A DNA stretch of 64,000 nt from Eucalyptus grandis (lineage: Eukaryota; Streptophyta; Magnoliopsida; Myrtales; Myrtaceae): contig NC_052619.1 of NCBI RefSeq assembly GCF_016545825.1, positions 41,135,682-41,199,681 of the forward strand, in the 5' to 3' direction. A program made the position numbers and the translations under genes. The notes under the pieces are model-generated. The model was given only the letters and a program-made list of their open reading frames with translations. It did no database searches and had not been told where the DNA came from. Each line of letters starts with the position of its first letter. Position 1 is the first letter of the stretch. Below, one piece after another: positions 34,481 to 47,169 of the stretch.

Positions 34481-37400
34481 GGCACCAAAACTAGATCTCT
34501 CTTCCTCTCTCTAGCTTAGTCCGACTGGACCTCTTTCCAGCGATCGGATCACTACCAATTTAGCCTCCATCGGTGACGATTCATCCTCACCAACGATCTA
34601 CTCATCCTACTTAAGATGCTAGGAGTTGATTTTACCTCTAGCAATTCCTCAATATGCCTTTTCAAACTTGATCTTCTTTGCCGACGTGAAGATAGATCCA
34701 TCTCTTGGACTAGTTTTGATTTTTTACGTATATCAACAGCGGTCGAAGCTTCCAAGAGGTGCTAATCACTTCGGATCGAATCCACAAGTTGTCCTAGGCA
34801 TGATCGTGACAAGAACTAGGTAGATCGATCATCGGATCTTCTTTGGCAACTTGATCTCTTTTGCCGGCGTTCAAACCGATCCAGTTCTAGACCGGTTCTG
34901 TTTTCCCTTGCTGCAGGCAGTTCAGCCACCTTTTGAAGCTCTTCCTTGCTGTCCAGATCTAGTTCTTGGCGGTTTGTGGAGATTTGATTGAAGTTTCGAC
35001 AAAAACATGTAATGATCTCAGTCTCGAACCCCGTGAAGCAAGGCCAAATTAACCGGTCGGGGCTAGGGTTCAATTTCAAGTAAATACATGATGATTAGAT
35101 GCTAGATGATGGATTTAGATGATAATTTGCTGCAATTAAGTGTTTTTGGATGATGAACTTGAATGATTATGGTTGATTTAGGCTGAATCTGCAATTTCGT
35201 AGCCATATGATTGATTTACTGTTTTAGCCAAAATGAGGTCCGAAATGACCTTGTTTCAACTCAAGTCTTCTTTGGCTTAGATAATACCCGTCTCAAGCTT
35301 CGAAACAATAGATTGCACACCCCAATCGAGTGTTGTTTGGCCCTCAAAAAACACCTACAAAGATGAGTGATTCTGCAGTAGTTTAAGTGGATTTTTGATT
35401 ATGTTCTTATTCCGAAATGAGATTTTGTTATTTTCGTGTAGCCTTTTGTGATGATTTCTAGACATTTTTTCCTACACAAGTTTTGTTCCAAATAATCTTG
35501 TGCATTTTCTATAATTTTTTCGTGATTTTTGGATGTGTTTAACTAGGTTAAATCTACTCAGATCCAAGCCTAGGTTAGTCTTTTTCATACTGATCTCCGA
35601 TTTTGTCATTTTTGTACTGATCTTTGTGTTGATTTCTAGGAGAACTTTCCTTCATGAAAGTTTCTCGTATTAGTGTGAACCATGTTCTTTATTTTTATTT
35701 TTTTTGGAATTTTTAGATTTGTTTAACTAGGTCAAAATCATTTAGATTTAAACATAAGACAGTCTGCCATGTATTGATGCAAATTCAGCTTTGGTAAAAT
35801 TGAGTCCACAAATGGGCTTGTTTAGTCTCAAATATTTCATGAAAGTTGAAATACATATGTTCAATTGATACATGCTTTGCGAAGTCTTGACATTGGCAAG
35901 TGAGTCAATTGCATGGGTTAAAGTTAAAATGTACTACAACAGTACATAGTCTAAAGCATTTTATCATGAATCTTTAGTCATCTTGTATTGTCATCGAATT
36001 GTATGACATCCTCTCATGCCGACTTAGGATTTGATGATCACCCCAATTGTTTGTTGCATGCCATTTGTGCATTACTTGAATGGTTTTGAGATTTATTAAT
36101 GTGGGTTTGTATTTTGGTTTTTAGTTACCGACATGTGCATCTTTAGAGATCTTGATCTTAAGGTACCAATTTGACCTAGAATGAACTTGAGCTCTTTTAG
36201 GAAGTTAAAAGGCACACTTAGAGGTTTCCAATTTCACTGATTTCATATAAATCACTCATTATTTGGACTACTTTCCATTTTTTCAAAACTAGATCAGAAT
36301 CTAGACATGAGATCAAATTCGAATCTTTGTTTTAACCCCGTTTGAACAGACCTTTGATATTTTTGTTCAATTTTTTCTATTAGGATTATGTACTTGATCT
36401 CTTAATGAAACTTATTTGTCGTCATGTTGGCTATGTTGTGTATAAATTTGGTGATTTTTAGACTTGTTTTGATAGGACAAATCATTGTGATATTGGCTGA
36501 GTATCCTATTGCTTTGACAATTTTCTGGCATACTATTGCTTGTTGTTTGATTTCTGTAAAATCATGTGTAGCTCCATTAGGAGAACTTTCTTCATGAAAG
36601 TTGTTTGTTATCATGTTGTGCATGTTAGAGAATTTGGTCATCACCAAATTGTCATTAGGTATTGCCCAACTTTGTTGTCTTTACATTCTCGTTCTGAAAT
36701 TTCCTGATATGAAATGATTGTGATTGTTTAGATAAACTTCCTAGGTTAGTTTGTACATGAACCTATGTCATTCCATCTTCAAAAAGTTTCTCTAAATACC
36801 TCGATATTCATTGTCAAATGATTTTCGACGAATCATCTTTTGAAATCAAATTTAAAAATGATTTAATACATATGATGTTTCCCAAAAATAATTTGTTAAA
36901 AAGTTCTTTTCCAAAACTCTACTTGGCTTAAGGAAAAATCGTGGTTTTGATCATATTCAAAATATCTATGATGCTTGTAAATGCATTTATGCGAGCTCCG
37001 GGTTAGCCTTGGCAATTGAATGTGTTCCATGGCCTAGATATTCGTTAATCTTAAATATTTTTAAACTTTTTAAATCCTGATTTAATATCATGAAAGTTAT
37101 GGTTTGACTTGTATTCAAAATGCTTGCAACGCGTGTAAGTGCATTTATGCAAGCCTTGAGTTAGCCTTAGCAATTGAATGTCTTTCATAGCCGAGACATC
37201 ACTTTGTCTCAAAACTTTTTGTATATTATTTCAAAAGATGTCTTTGAAACATTACATGTACCCTCTATGCATACAATCACATCATACATTTAGAAGTGCA
37301 TGTGTTTGTGATTGGCGCATGCCCTTGGTAATAAGTGACACGCCGATGATTTACTTTTTTGCTTGATTAGTTGGGAAATAAGGTCCAAAAGACCTGCATA

Positions 37401-38212
37401 CATGTTTAATTTCTGCAATGCGTGTGACTTTTAAATGAATGGTGATGTCAATGCATGAAATCGAGGGAAAACCTTAGCCTCACATAGATCGCCTGGTTAA
37501 GAGACTTATAAATGTTATTAGCCATGCGAGAACATAAATGGTTGATAATGGTTATAAGGCACAAAAATGGATTGGATAGATGTCTTAGTGGGATCCACGC
37601 ATAAAAGATACAGGCCGACTCTGAGGCCCTAAAATCCGATTTTTGCATTGAACTTTCTTTAAATGATTGATCTTGACATGATGTTGTATTTTTTTATTGT
37701 TTTGATGTGTATGCTTGTTTCTTTCCATTGTATGTACCTAGTTATAGATTTCTAGATTAGGTTTAGATTAGGACCTCGAAGATAGAGAAAGCATGAAAAC
37801 AGTGGACATCGATATTCATTCCGACTGTTATAATGTAATATTCATTTTCCCGGCATATGTCTCAGGTTCTTTTTGTTATATAAAGCTTGATGAGTTGCGG
37901 GTTCTCTCTTCCTCTTTTTTTTTTTTTTTAAATAATTGTGTTTCTCTTTTATATTTTATAAAATTGCATGATAAATTTACAGTTTTCCTTGATTGTTTGC
38001 TTACTATTTCGTAAGTTTCAATGCAATTGGGTGTTTCATTTTTGTTTTCTTTAAAAATAGATTAGCATGATCACTTAGTTTAGGACTAACGATTTCAAAA
38101 ATGTAAGAAGAAACGTGTGGATACATTAGGAAAACACAACATACTGTTTAGGTACCTAAATGATGCTAATAAAAATATTAGCGTAATCCAAGTATCCGAA
38201 TCTAGATATTTA

Positions 38213-39174
38213 GGCCCTGTTCGTTTCATGGAAAATAATTTATGGGAAAATATTTTCTGGATTTTCTGGCGTTTGTTTTACAGAAAATGAATTCCTTGGG
38301 GAAAATGTTTTCCATGAAAGGAAAAAGTCTTCTAAATAAGGAAAAATGTTTTTTACTTTTGAAAAGTGGAAAACATTTTCTTCACTTGATCTCTTTTATC
38401 TCACAACTGTACAAATTCTCACTTCCTCCTCTCCTTTCTTTTTCTTCTTTCCTTTTTTTTGTTCGAATTATTTTTCAATTTTCTTATTCTTTTTTAATTA
38501 GAATTATTTTTAATTTCCTTTTTCTTTTCTATATCTTTTCTTTTTTTCTTTTTCTTTTTTTTTCTTTTTCTTTTCTTTGTTTCCCATCTTCTTCTTTCTT
38601 GGCTAGTTGTTGGCCGTTGCCAAGCCTACCTCGAGCTCGTCGATCTCAAGCTCATGCTCTGCATTCTTGCTTATCCTTTTCTTTATTTATTCTACCCTGC
38701 AGTTGTACATTGCTCAAGTAAAGAGCTCTAAATGCTTTGTTTTTTTTTTTTTTTTTGTTTATTAGAACACAAAAGACGTAGGGGAGAACAAGCCACTCGA
38801 CTGGAAGATTCTCATGAGGGCTGTACATGCTTTGCTTCTTTTCTCTTTTGCTTCTTTTTAAAATCCATACGAACATTTTTTAGAGTAGATTAGCGTTTGG
38901 CGACAATGAGGGAACAAATATATAAAGTAAGTTTGCTTGAATTTAAAGGCAAATTCATATTTGATGGATTTATACATTAGTAAGTGATGCATGCCTAAGT
39001 GGTGAAGTCTTAGAAAATATTTTCCTTACCGAACACCAGAAAATAAAGAAAATATTTTCCGAAACATTTTTAGGTTTTAGCCGAACACTAGAAAATATTG
39101 TCATTTTCCAGAAAAATGACTTTTGGGAAAATATTTTCTGAAGATGGCCCATTTTCCGCGAAATGAACGGACCC
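38213..39174. mobile_element. Tourist/PIF-Harbinger-like MITE, TSD TTA
   Basis: Terminal inverted repeats GGCCCTGTTCGTTTCATGG and (from the right end, inverted) GGGTCCGTTCATTTCGCGG are flanked by TTA at 38210-38212 and 39175-39177. Many GAAAATATTTTC-type subterminal words occur near both ends. At 962 bp it is long for a MITE. The pyrimidine-rich middle (38400-38600) and a T run near 38740 may be expansions. There is no transposase. Confidence 0.85.
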
Positions 39175-39724
39175 TTAGTTGCGTAAGAATCGAGGGAACA
39201 CTTCCGACCTTCGAATGGGTTATTCTAACCGACCCTCGAAACAAGGTTAGTGGCAACTCATGTCTTATTTTTAGATTGTCCTAAACAACTAGACTGTATA
39301 AATGAACCTGTTGAGTGGAGTACGAGTTTCAATGAAACTCACCATAATTTAGCATACTCGATGTGGCAGTAGCCCAAATGATGAAGTGATGCCATTTTTA
39401 TAGGCAAAGTATATTATCGAGAGAGCTACCATGATAAAGATATCATTAAATCCAATATTCACACATGACCTCCCTGCCCGAGGTGTGTTGCCCGTGTGGG
39501 TACGGGTTGTGACACTCTGCTGTCATGCGAGGTACAAGTTTGGAAGAACTCGTAATCTCGTGGAGGGAGTTCATGAGAGGTTTGACCAGAAAGGCGAGGT
39601 GATGACGTTTTTTGTAATACAAGTCGTGAGGAAACTCTCGTGATCAAGTACTCATAAATCCGACATTTTCTCCCGTTTTCTCCTCGTGATGGAGGATTGG
39701 CGGCGGCAAGATTGGGTCGCGATA

Positions 39725-40594
39725 GCTAGCACCAATTTGATACAGCTGAAGAACTCTTCCATTTATTCGTGGCCGACTGCTTCTATCATCTCGATGGGAA
39801 TCCATTCCATCAACAGTGAGTCTTTTAAGCATTTTTTTCGTCTGTTTAACTATATTATGAAAAGACAATCTCACCAGGAAATGATCTTGTCATATTTGTA
39901 GGTACTTGGTAATTGGTAATAATCACAAAGAAGAAAGTTGATGCGGTCCTACATCAAAAGGAAATACATTATCTCTTGGACTGAATAAAGTAATTTTTCA
40001 AGCACCAAATGCAAGCAGATTGGATACCTGAAGGCCTGCTTCTTTCATTCTTCACTCTTGATTCAACATACTTCAGTTGTTCTTTTGACAAAGTAATGCC
40101 CGTGTATTTGCATCTAGTTTGCCTGACAACTTCAATGGCAAAGCTTCGCCAATCACAGTCGATTTAAAGAACTTTCATGCATCTTGTCAATTCTCGCCTA
40201 CATTTTGATAAGGCAAGAGCATTTGCCACAAAACAGTCAAAGGTTAACCGTCAAATTGCCCGCAACTAATAGCAAATCAAACGTACTTTTTTGATCAAAA
40301 GACAGATCTTTCTCATCTGCGCTGCCTTTAGGTCTTCACCTGCCATCTATTAAATATTTCAACAGGACAAGTACGCATCATTGTTTTGAGCGACTAGACT
40401 TCATTCAGATACGGATTTTTTATTCACTCTGGCTTTTAAAGCCAATTTTCGGCAGCAGAAATATGAAAACACATTTGTGGTTGCTGACCTTGAATACCGC
40501 ACATGAGTACGTCATAGTCTCATCCAAGAACAGCGAAGAAGGTTCATTACTCTGCCAACATGACGAAATAGAAATCCTAGAATTACATCATATA
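39725..40594 (-). pseudogene. CFA synthase copy A, middle exons
   Basis: The remainder of the interrupted exon lies at 39725-~39800 (VGHEYME region, degraded). A badly decayed AdoMet-binding exon follows at ~40020-40175. Two good exons are then readable on the minus strand: 'MAGEDLKAAQMRKICLLIKK' (~40290-40350) and 'SNEPSSLFLDETMTYSCAVFK' (~40480-40545), which correspond to copy B exons at 61734-61793 and 61931-61993. The intron to their right is split by copia element 3 at 40594. Confidence 0.85.
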
Positions 40595-40972
40595 TGTTGT
40601 ACTTTAGCTAGTATGTCCATGATGGGGTGCAATTGGCACGCACCATTTCGCCTTCATATGCTACGATGAAGGGGTGTGATGGGTTCATATAAAAGACCCC
40701 TGAAGACAACTGTTGGACTGGTTGGAACAACGTATGTTCAGAAAGTTCTCTTCTTTTCTCTCCCCTTTCCATCAAGGTGTTCCATTTCTACTTTACAAGA
40801 ACAATCGGAATTTACGCCGTGGAAATCGGGTGCTTTCCTCATGATTGCACTCAGGCCAACGTGAGGCAGTGTTGTTCGTGATTCATCCGCAATTCAACGT
40901 TCGTTCCGGGGTTAATTATTGTTTGCGCATCGGAATCAGGTAAGTCGTCTTCCGCCGTCTTGAAATCTAACA
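40595..40972 (+). repeat. 5' LTR of copia element 3
   Basis: TGTTGTACTTTAGC...AATCTAACA. A TATA-type box (CATATAAAAGACC, ~40687) suits a promoter. The LTR is unlike that of element 1 although the interiors are related. Confidence 0.93.
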
Positions 40973-40973
40973 T

Positions 40974-40986
40974 TGGTATCAGAGCC
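40974..40986 (+). promoter_or_regulatory. Primer binding site of element 3
   Basis: TGGTATCAGAGCC directly follows the LTR and is a perfect copia initiator-Met PBS. Confidence 0.92.
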
Positions 40987-42373
40987 CGGTCGTGATTTCT
41001 GCCTTGTTTTCATCAAATTTTCTCATTTACCACATGATATTGAGATCAAGAGATTGAATTCCATTTTGTTTTGGATGTTTATCGCTCGGAATTGCAATCT
41101 GAATCCTCGAAATAGAACCAAAGCGAAGAGCGGGTTCGGGGTCGCGTACGTCCGTACAGTTTTGGCCATTTTTCGGAATAATTTTTCGGCCAAAATAATT
41201 TTTTTAAATATACATGGTGAAGGTACTCGTCGAGACGAGTTTGACGATGGGTTGAACGCTGCCAGAGGATGCTGGACGCACCCACACACTCGGCCAGAAG
41301 CCTCTGCGTGTGGGCGCCATGCGCCTGAAGCACTGGGAATGCCAGCACGTGCACAACACGCGCCGATTAGCGAACCGGCAGGTGCGCATCACGCGTCGGT
41401 CGGTGAACCAGCACGTGATGACGTAACCTAACGATTGGTAACCGTTGGGATGACGTCATCGATGACGTCACCGCCGGCGGCAATTGGCTAGCTAGTCACT
41501 GGCCGGTGACCCGACCTGACTCGTGACCCGACCTGGATCTGACCTGACCGTTGACCGGTCAAGGGGTCGAATCGGTCGGACCGGCCAGGAGCTATTTGGC
41601 TCGCTGGCGCGTGTGCGGCGCGTGAGCGCGTGTGAGGTCGGATTGGAGCGTGGTTGGTGGCGTTTGATTCGTATGAATGTGCTCTACACTGTGGTATAAT
41701 TATTTTATACTTTTGAATTTTATAAATCTATGAAAATGTGTAGGAAACCCTAAGTACACGTATTTTTGGGGGTTTAATGCATAGTTTATTCATTTGTGGC
41801 TGGTATTTTATTATGTTTTATGAAATACAGTATATAGCTTGTATGAAAATGATGTCATATATACTGTGTAGAGCTTGGTTCGATGATACCATGTATATAG
41901 TTTAATATACTTGCAATTTTCTAGTTCCTTGAAAATTCAAACAATGATAAGAAATCCTTGTTTTTCCATTACATGTTGAATTGCATTCTGATTATAGTTT
42001 TAGCATGATGTGGCATGATTGTTTATTGTATGTTGGTTCACATCATGTTATGTTTTTTGTGTTAATGGAAAAATATAGAAATTACATGAGGTCATGTAAT
42101 TATTTTTCCTAGTGGGAGTTCGTAGGTTGGTAGAATTCGAAGGAGTTCTCGCCTAGAACTTAAAATTTGCGAAAATTAAACTAATTAATAATAATAGAAT
42201 AATTGTACATAGAAGTTGATTGGGAACATAATGAACTTTTGCTTCTGTGTCTTTTGTTGAATTATCATTAATTTAGTTTGTCTTTGCTGCAAATTAAATA
42301 TGTGTGTTACTCTGTAAAGTGTGCTAGTATTGATTCTGCGTTTATTATGTCAATGTGTTATTAACAATTGATT
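40987..42373 (+). other. 5' leader of copia element 3
   Basis: The leader is GC-rich between 41220 and 41640, with blocks shared with the element 1 leader (for example CTCGTCGAGACGAGT) and a GTTGACCGGTCAA word. It is AT-rich from 41690 to 42373. It lacks the 9-bp minisatellite and the extra gag-like ORF of element 1. Confidence 0.6.
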
Positions 42374-43110
42374 ATGGCTTCGGCATCCAAGACTATTGTG
42401 GCTGACCTCAATAAGGGTGAGAAGCTGAACGGTGACAATTATGATATTTGGCACCGAAAGGTTCAGTACATCCTTGAGGAGCAAGAGGTTTTGGAAACCC
42501 TCAACCATACCATGGATGAACCTGAGCATGGAACTTCAGCTCAACATAGGAGAGATCTAGAAGCTTATCAAGCTCGGAAAAAGACAAATAGCATTGCTCG
42601 CATCACGTTGCTAAGCTGTATGCAAGATGATCTCATGTGTGAGTTTGAAAGTTATGATAAAACTCAAGCTATGTGGGTTGCCTTGAAAGATAAGTTTGGG
42701 GGTACATCTACCACTAAGCTGAGGAGACTCACCATCAAGTTTAACACATTCCGAAAGTGCCCAAATGTAACGATGAGGTAGCATCTTCGAGAGATGTCAA
42801 ACATGATTCGTGAGTTGAAGTCAGGAGGTCACTCCCTTTACTGATGAACAACAAGTTCAGGCTGTTATAAGGTCTCTTCCTGACAATTGGGAGCATATGA
42901 AAATCAATATGACGCATAATGAGAATATTATCACTTTTGATGATATAGCGCGTCATTTGGAATTAGAGGATGAGCGCCTAGAGGCTGCGAGATCCTCTAC
43001 TCATGCTTATGTTGCTGAATCGAATTCACACAAAGCTTCGGGCTTCAAGCGCAAAATGAATTCTCAATTCAACAATAAATGGAAGAAGACTGATCAGGCA
43101 CCTAAGAGAG
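42374..43110 (+). pseudogene. Copia element 3 gag, truncated
   Basis: ATG at 42374 opens MASASKTIVADLNKGEKLNG, closely matching element 1 gag. An in-frame TAG at 42779-42781 and a frameshift near 42835 interrupt it; reading resumes at 42897-43110. The zinc knuckle expected after 'FNNKWKKTDQAPKRAE' is missing, because a deletion joins gag directly to the integrase core at ~43110. Confidence 0.9.
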
Positions 43111-45627
43111 CCGAATTTCTATTGCAACTCATACATTCTGATATTTGTGGTCCTTTGAATGTGAGGGCGAGGCATAGAGCCTCATATTTCATGACTTTCA
43201 TAGTGACTTCACGTGTTTCGGTTATGTCTTTCTGATCTCCCATAAGTCAGAAGCATTAGACTGCTTTAGATGATATATAGCGATGGTAGAAAATTAATTG
43301 AACAAAACAATAAAGGCATTGAGAACCGATCGCAGATGTGAGTATCTATCTAAGCAATTCAAAGCTCTTTGTGATGAAAAGGGAATTGTACGACAATTGA
43401 CTATTTCTGGTATTCCACAACAAAATGGGGTGGCTGAGAGAAGGAATAGAACCCTATTGGAAATGGTTAGGTCTATGATGGCGCAAGCAAATTTACCTAT
43501 CTCATGTTGGGGAGATGCGTTATTGACTGCTGTCTATATATTTAACCGAGTGCCCTCAAAATCGGTCACTTCCACCCCTTATGAATTATGGACTGGTAGG
43601 AAACCGGACTTGAGTAATCTACGTCCATGAGGATGTGCAGCTTATATTCATGATTCTTCCCATAAATATGGCAAATTAGATCCTAGAGGGAAAAAATGTA
43701 TCTTTATAAGATATTCTGAACACTCCGAAGGGTACGTATTCATAGGTGAACAAGCTGATGGAAGTGTGACCGAAATGGAGTCACGAGATGTCACGTTCTT
43801 GGAGAACGATTTTCCTAGTAGAGGTGAGATTGATAAGGACTTCCAATTATATGAGATGGAAGATCCTAATAACACACCCACTGATGTTGTAGAGGGAAAT
43901 GAAAATTTACCTCAACATGCAAGACCTAGTGGAAGTGTTGCATCGCCTGATGAATTGAATTCAAGAGAAATTCAATTACATAAAAGTAATCATAAAAGTA
44001 TTCCCCGTCGTTGTTTTGAGATTGAAGGGAAAGCATTTATGATTGCTCAAAAAGATGATGCCGAGCCTAAGACTGTTCAAGAGGCTCTCTCATCCTCTGA
44101 TAAGGAAGAATTGAGAAAAACTTTGGAAGATGAAATAGAGTCAATGAGGGCAAATCATGTCTGGGACTTAGTTGATCTACCACCTAATTGTAATGCCATT
44201 GGAAATAAATGGGTCTTCAAGATTAAGCGAAGGGCGGATGGATCCATTGAAAAGTATAAGGCTCGCCTTGTTGCGAAAAGTTATACTCAACAAGAGGGTA
44301 TAGACTATGAGGAAACCTTTTCACCAGTTGTAAGATTTGCCTCAATATGCCTTATTCTAGCCATCGTTGCACATTTGGACCTTGAATTACATCAAATGGA
44401 TGTAAAGACGGTATTTGTCAATAGAGAATTAGATGAGGAAATCTATATGAAACAACCAATAAGTTTCATAGCTAAAGGTCAAGAGCATAAAGTTTACAAT
44501 CTTCATCACTCAATATATGGTCTTAAGCAATCATCTAGACAGTGATATCTTCGTTTTCATCGAGCCATAACCACTTTTGGTTTCACGATGATTGAAGAAG
44601 ATCACTGTGTATATGTCAAGCGGTCCGAAGGTAAATTTGTGATTTTATCACTTTATGTGGACGATATTCTATTGGCTGGAAAAGATAAGATTTTGGTTAT
44701 CACCATAAAAGAATGGTTGTCCTCAATTTTGAAATGAAGGACATGGGAGAAGCTGTTTATATAGTAGGAGTTAAGATCAAAAGAGATCGATCAAGGAAAC
44801 TCCTTACTTTATCACAAGAGTCTTATATAATGAAGATTCTTGAATGTTTCAATATGCAGCATTATAATCCCATTAATACCCCTGTCATGCAAGGTGAAGG
44901 CCTAAGTACTAAGATGTATCCTAAGACTCCAGAAGAAATTAAAGTGATGGAAACTGTTTCTTACGCTAATGCGGTTGGAAGTTTGATGTATGCTATGATG
45001 TGTATTAGACCCGACATATGTTATGCCGTGGGATTGGTGAGCCAATATCAATCAAATTCTGGTCAAGAACACTGGAAAGCAGTGAAGAGGATCCTGAGGT
45101 ACTTGAAGGGCACCATGGACTATCGACTTTGTTACCAAGGGAATGATTTACGCCTGTTGGGTTATTCAGATGCCGATTGAGGTGGAGACCTGGATGAGCT
45201 TAAATCGACTTCTGGATATGCGTTCTTGCTCAATGGAGGTGCAATTTCTTGGACTAGCAAGAAACAAACATGCACGACCTTATCTACGATGGAGGCAGAA
45301 TTTATTGCATGTTCTGTCGCAATGCAAGAAGCAGTATGGCTAAAACGTTTCTTGGAAAATTTAGCCACTATTACTGAGGTTTCAAGACTGGTGATAGTTT
45401 ATTGCGATAGTCAAGCAGCCATTGCCTATGTGAAGGATCTCAAGTATCATGGAAGGACAAAGCACATTGATATAAAGAACAACTTCATAAGAGATATAAT
45501 AGTGCAAAAAGAGGTTATCCTACAATACATTTCAACCAATAGAATGGTTGCTGATCCATTTACGAAGACTATTCCTAGAGACATATTCTTGACCCACAGG
45601 ATGTCACTAGGATTACGTAGAATGTGA
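43111..45627 (+). pseudogene. Copia element 3 pol without protease
   Basis: It starts abruptly at the integrase core ('LIHSDICGPLNVRARHRASY'). Protease and the integrase zinc region are deleted. Integrase catalytic blocks are visible ([27 protein letters not shown]). The RT segment is open from 43766 to 44545, where a Trp codon has become TGA; YVDD is at 44654-44665. There is a frameshift near 44700. RT and RNase H continue at 44713-45180, where a TGA (45178-45180) replaces the Trp of DADW, and RNase H runs to 45627. It is dead and non-autonomous. Confidence 0.93.
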
Positions 45628-46776
45628 TATGTGTTATTGTAGAGGATCATTGGTTTATGTATATGTGGACATATGTATTGTACTTGTTTGTTCATTAGTG
45701 ACTTGATGTTTTATCAATAAGTACAAATCTATTATGAGATTAGCACATACACACATATATTATTGGAAAGTATGTCAGTAGGTAATGATTGGCTCACTCA
45801 CACGAGCAATCGCCTCAAATGCTGTAGTTAGCACATTAAGATGAGACGTTATGTACGAATAAATGCTGAAGAGCAAGTCTAGTACATAAAATATGTCGCC
45901 TTGATTGGAGTCAAGATGAGGTCTGTGATTTGTTTATAGTAAGACTGAACATGATAGTCCCACAATCACGTATGCCTGTAAGATGCCGGATGCGAGTACT
46001 TAATTGAGCGCTATAGAAAACGAGCTGATATAGCACTCGGGCTAAACATGAGTATGTAAGGAGCACGTGACTATGTTTAGGCTAAGATCCATATAGTGGA
46101 TATATTTAATAAATGACATACGCTCTTAAAGAAGGAGAAATCAACTATAGCATGTAATTCATACTACATGTGCATTATACGACCAATAAGGGAAGGTGAG
46201 TGAAATAATCCATATTTACTCATCGTGTGAGCCCTTGAGGTAATTTATAATTTACCTCATTTTGTGCCCTATGTTACTTCTGACTATGTTCTCGAAGTGA
46301 AAGATCAATGTTGCTACTTTAGCATGTTATCGGCAGTCATGAATATATATGGCTTTATGGGACGTGTCTAGGAAAGCAGTTGTTCTGAAATGGAGAGAGA
46401 CATGAGTGCGAAGGAAGACTATTGTTGTTTTACATCTATCACATGTATTTACTGGTCGACCAATTATATCGCCTTATATGGTTGCGGATATAATTGTAAA
46501 TATATGGTGTTTTGAGAATAATTAAGTATAGCCTTTAAGGGATAGGTATACTTGGACTGATGTAACAAAATATGTCTGGGGCACTGTGAGACATCGATTG
46601 GTTATTTCTTTTTAGGATTGTAGCTATTATGTCATCCCTAACAGGTGCATAATTTGAGCTCCCAAGTGTAGGTGTACTCACTGGTTGCACGGCTTACTTG
46701 CCAATATGAATTGTTTTGTAAAGTTGATGAATGTTGAACGCCCTATATTCTTAAAAGAGTGCTATCAAGCCCATCA
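45628..46776 (+). other. 3' untranslated region of copia element 3
   Basis: This non-coding stretch is homologous to 16604-17686 of element 1 and is kept at similar length in both, although their LTRs differ. Confidence 0.65.
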
Positions 46777-46791
46777 TGTCCGAGTGGGAGA

Positions 46792-47169
46792 TGTTGTACT
46801 TTAGCTAATACGTCCATGATGGGGTGCAATTGGCACGCACCATTTCGCCTTGATATGCTACGATGAAGGGGTGTGATGGGGTCATATAAAAGACCCCTGA
46901 AGACAACTATTGGATTGGTTGGAACAACGTACGTTCAGAAAGTTCTCTTCTTTTCTCTCCCCTTTCCATCAAGGCGTTCCATTTCTACTTTACAAGAACA
47001 ATCGGCATTTACACCGTGGAAATCGGGTGCTTTCCTTGTGATTGCACTTAGACCAACGTGAGGCAGTGTTGTTCATGATTCATCCGCAATTCAACATTCG
47101 TTCCGGGGTTAATTATTGCTTGCGCATCGGAATCAGGTAAGTTGTCTTCTACCGTCTTGAAATCTAACA
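46792..47169 (+). repeat. 3' LTR of copia element 3
   Basis: It is the same length as the 5' LTR and is preceded by the polypurine tract GAGTGGGAGA (46782-46791). It is followed by ATATC, the TSD. Confidence 0.93.

Larger units (their letters stand above)
32662..39724. mobile_element. 7-kb non-coding insertion, TSD GCTAG
   Basis: The insertion is flanked by GCTAG at 32657-32661 and 39725-39729, inside an exon of CFA copy A. It starts TGTTGATACTTGATTTTTAG and ends GGTCGCGATA. The first ~830 bp match the Ty3 fragment at 48375-49200. A TATA-type box (GAGTATATAAGTC, ~34375) followed by a CT-rich stretch suggests an LTR promoter. GGTTAGTGGCAACTC near 39245 resembles the region around the PBS of Tat/Ogre-like Ty3 elements. 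No gag or pol is readable. The likeliest readings are a giant solo LTR or a large non-autonomous derivative of a Tat/Ogre-type element. It hosts a Tourist-like MITE at 38213-39174. Confidence 0.7.
40595..47169 (+). mobile_element. Copia element 3, gag-integrase deletion, TSD ATATC
   Basis: A 6575-bp copia element inserted in an intron of CFA copy A, in opposite orientation to that gene. LTRs are 40595-40972 and 46792-47169 (378 bp each, about 20 differences, mostly transitions). The flanks are ATATA (40590-40594) and ATATC (47170-47174). The uninterrupted sequence in copy B (about 62020-62045) supports an original ATATC-type site with one later change. A perfect PBS, a GC-rich leader, gag, a deletion, integrase, RT, RNase H, a 1.1-kb 3' region and a polypurine tract follow. 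Confidence 0.95.

Noticed and set aside
38242..38721. 159-codon Phe/Ser/Leu-rich ORF resembling a membrane protein
   Set aside because: It is low-complexity CT/TTC sequence inside the Tourist-like MITE.
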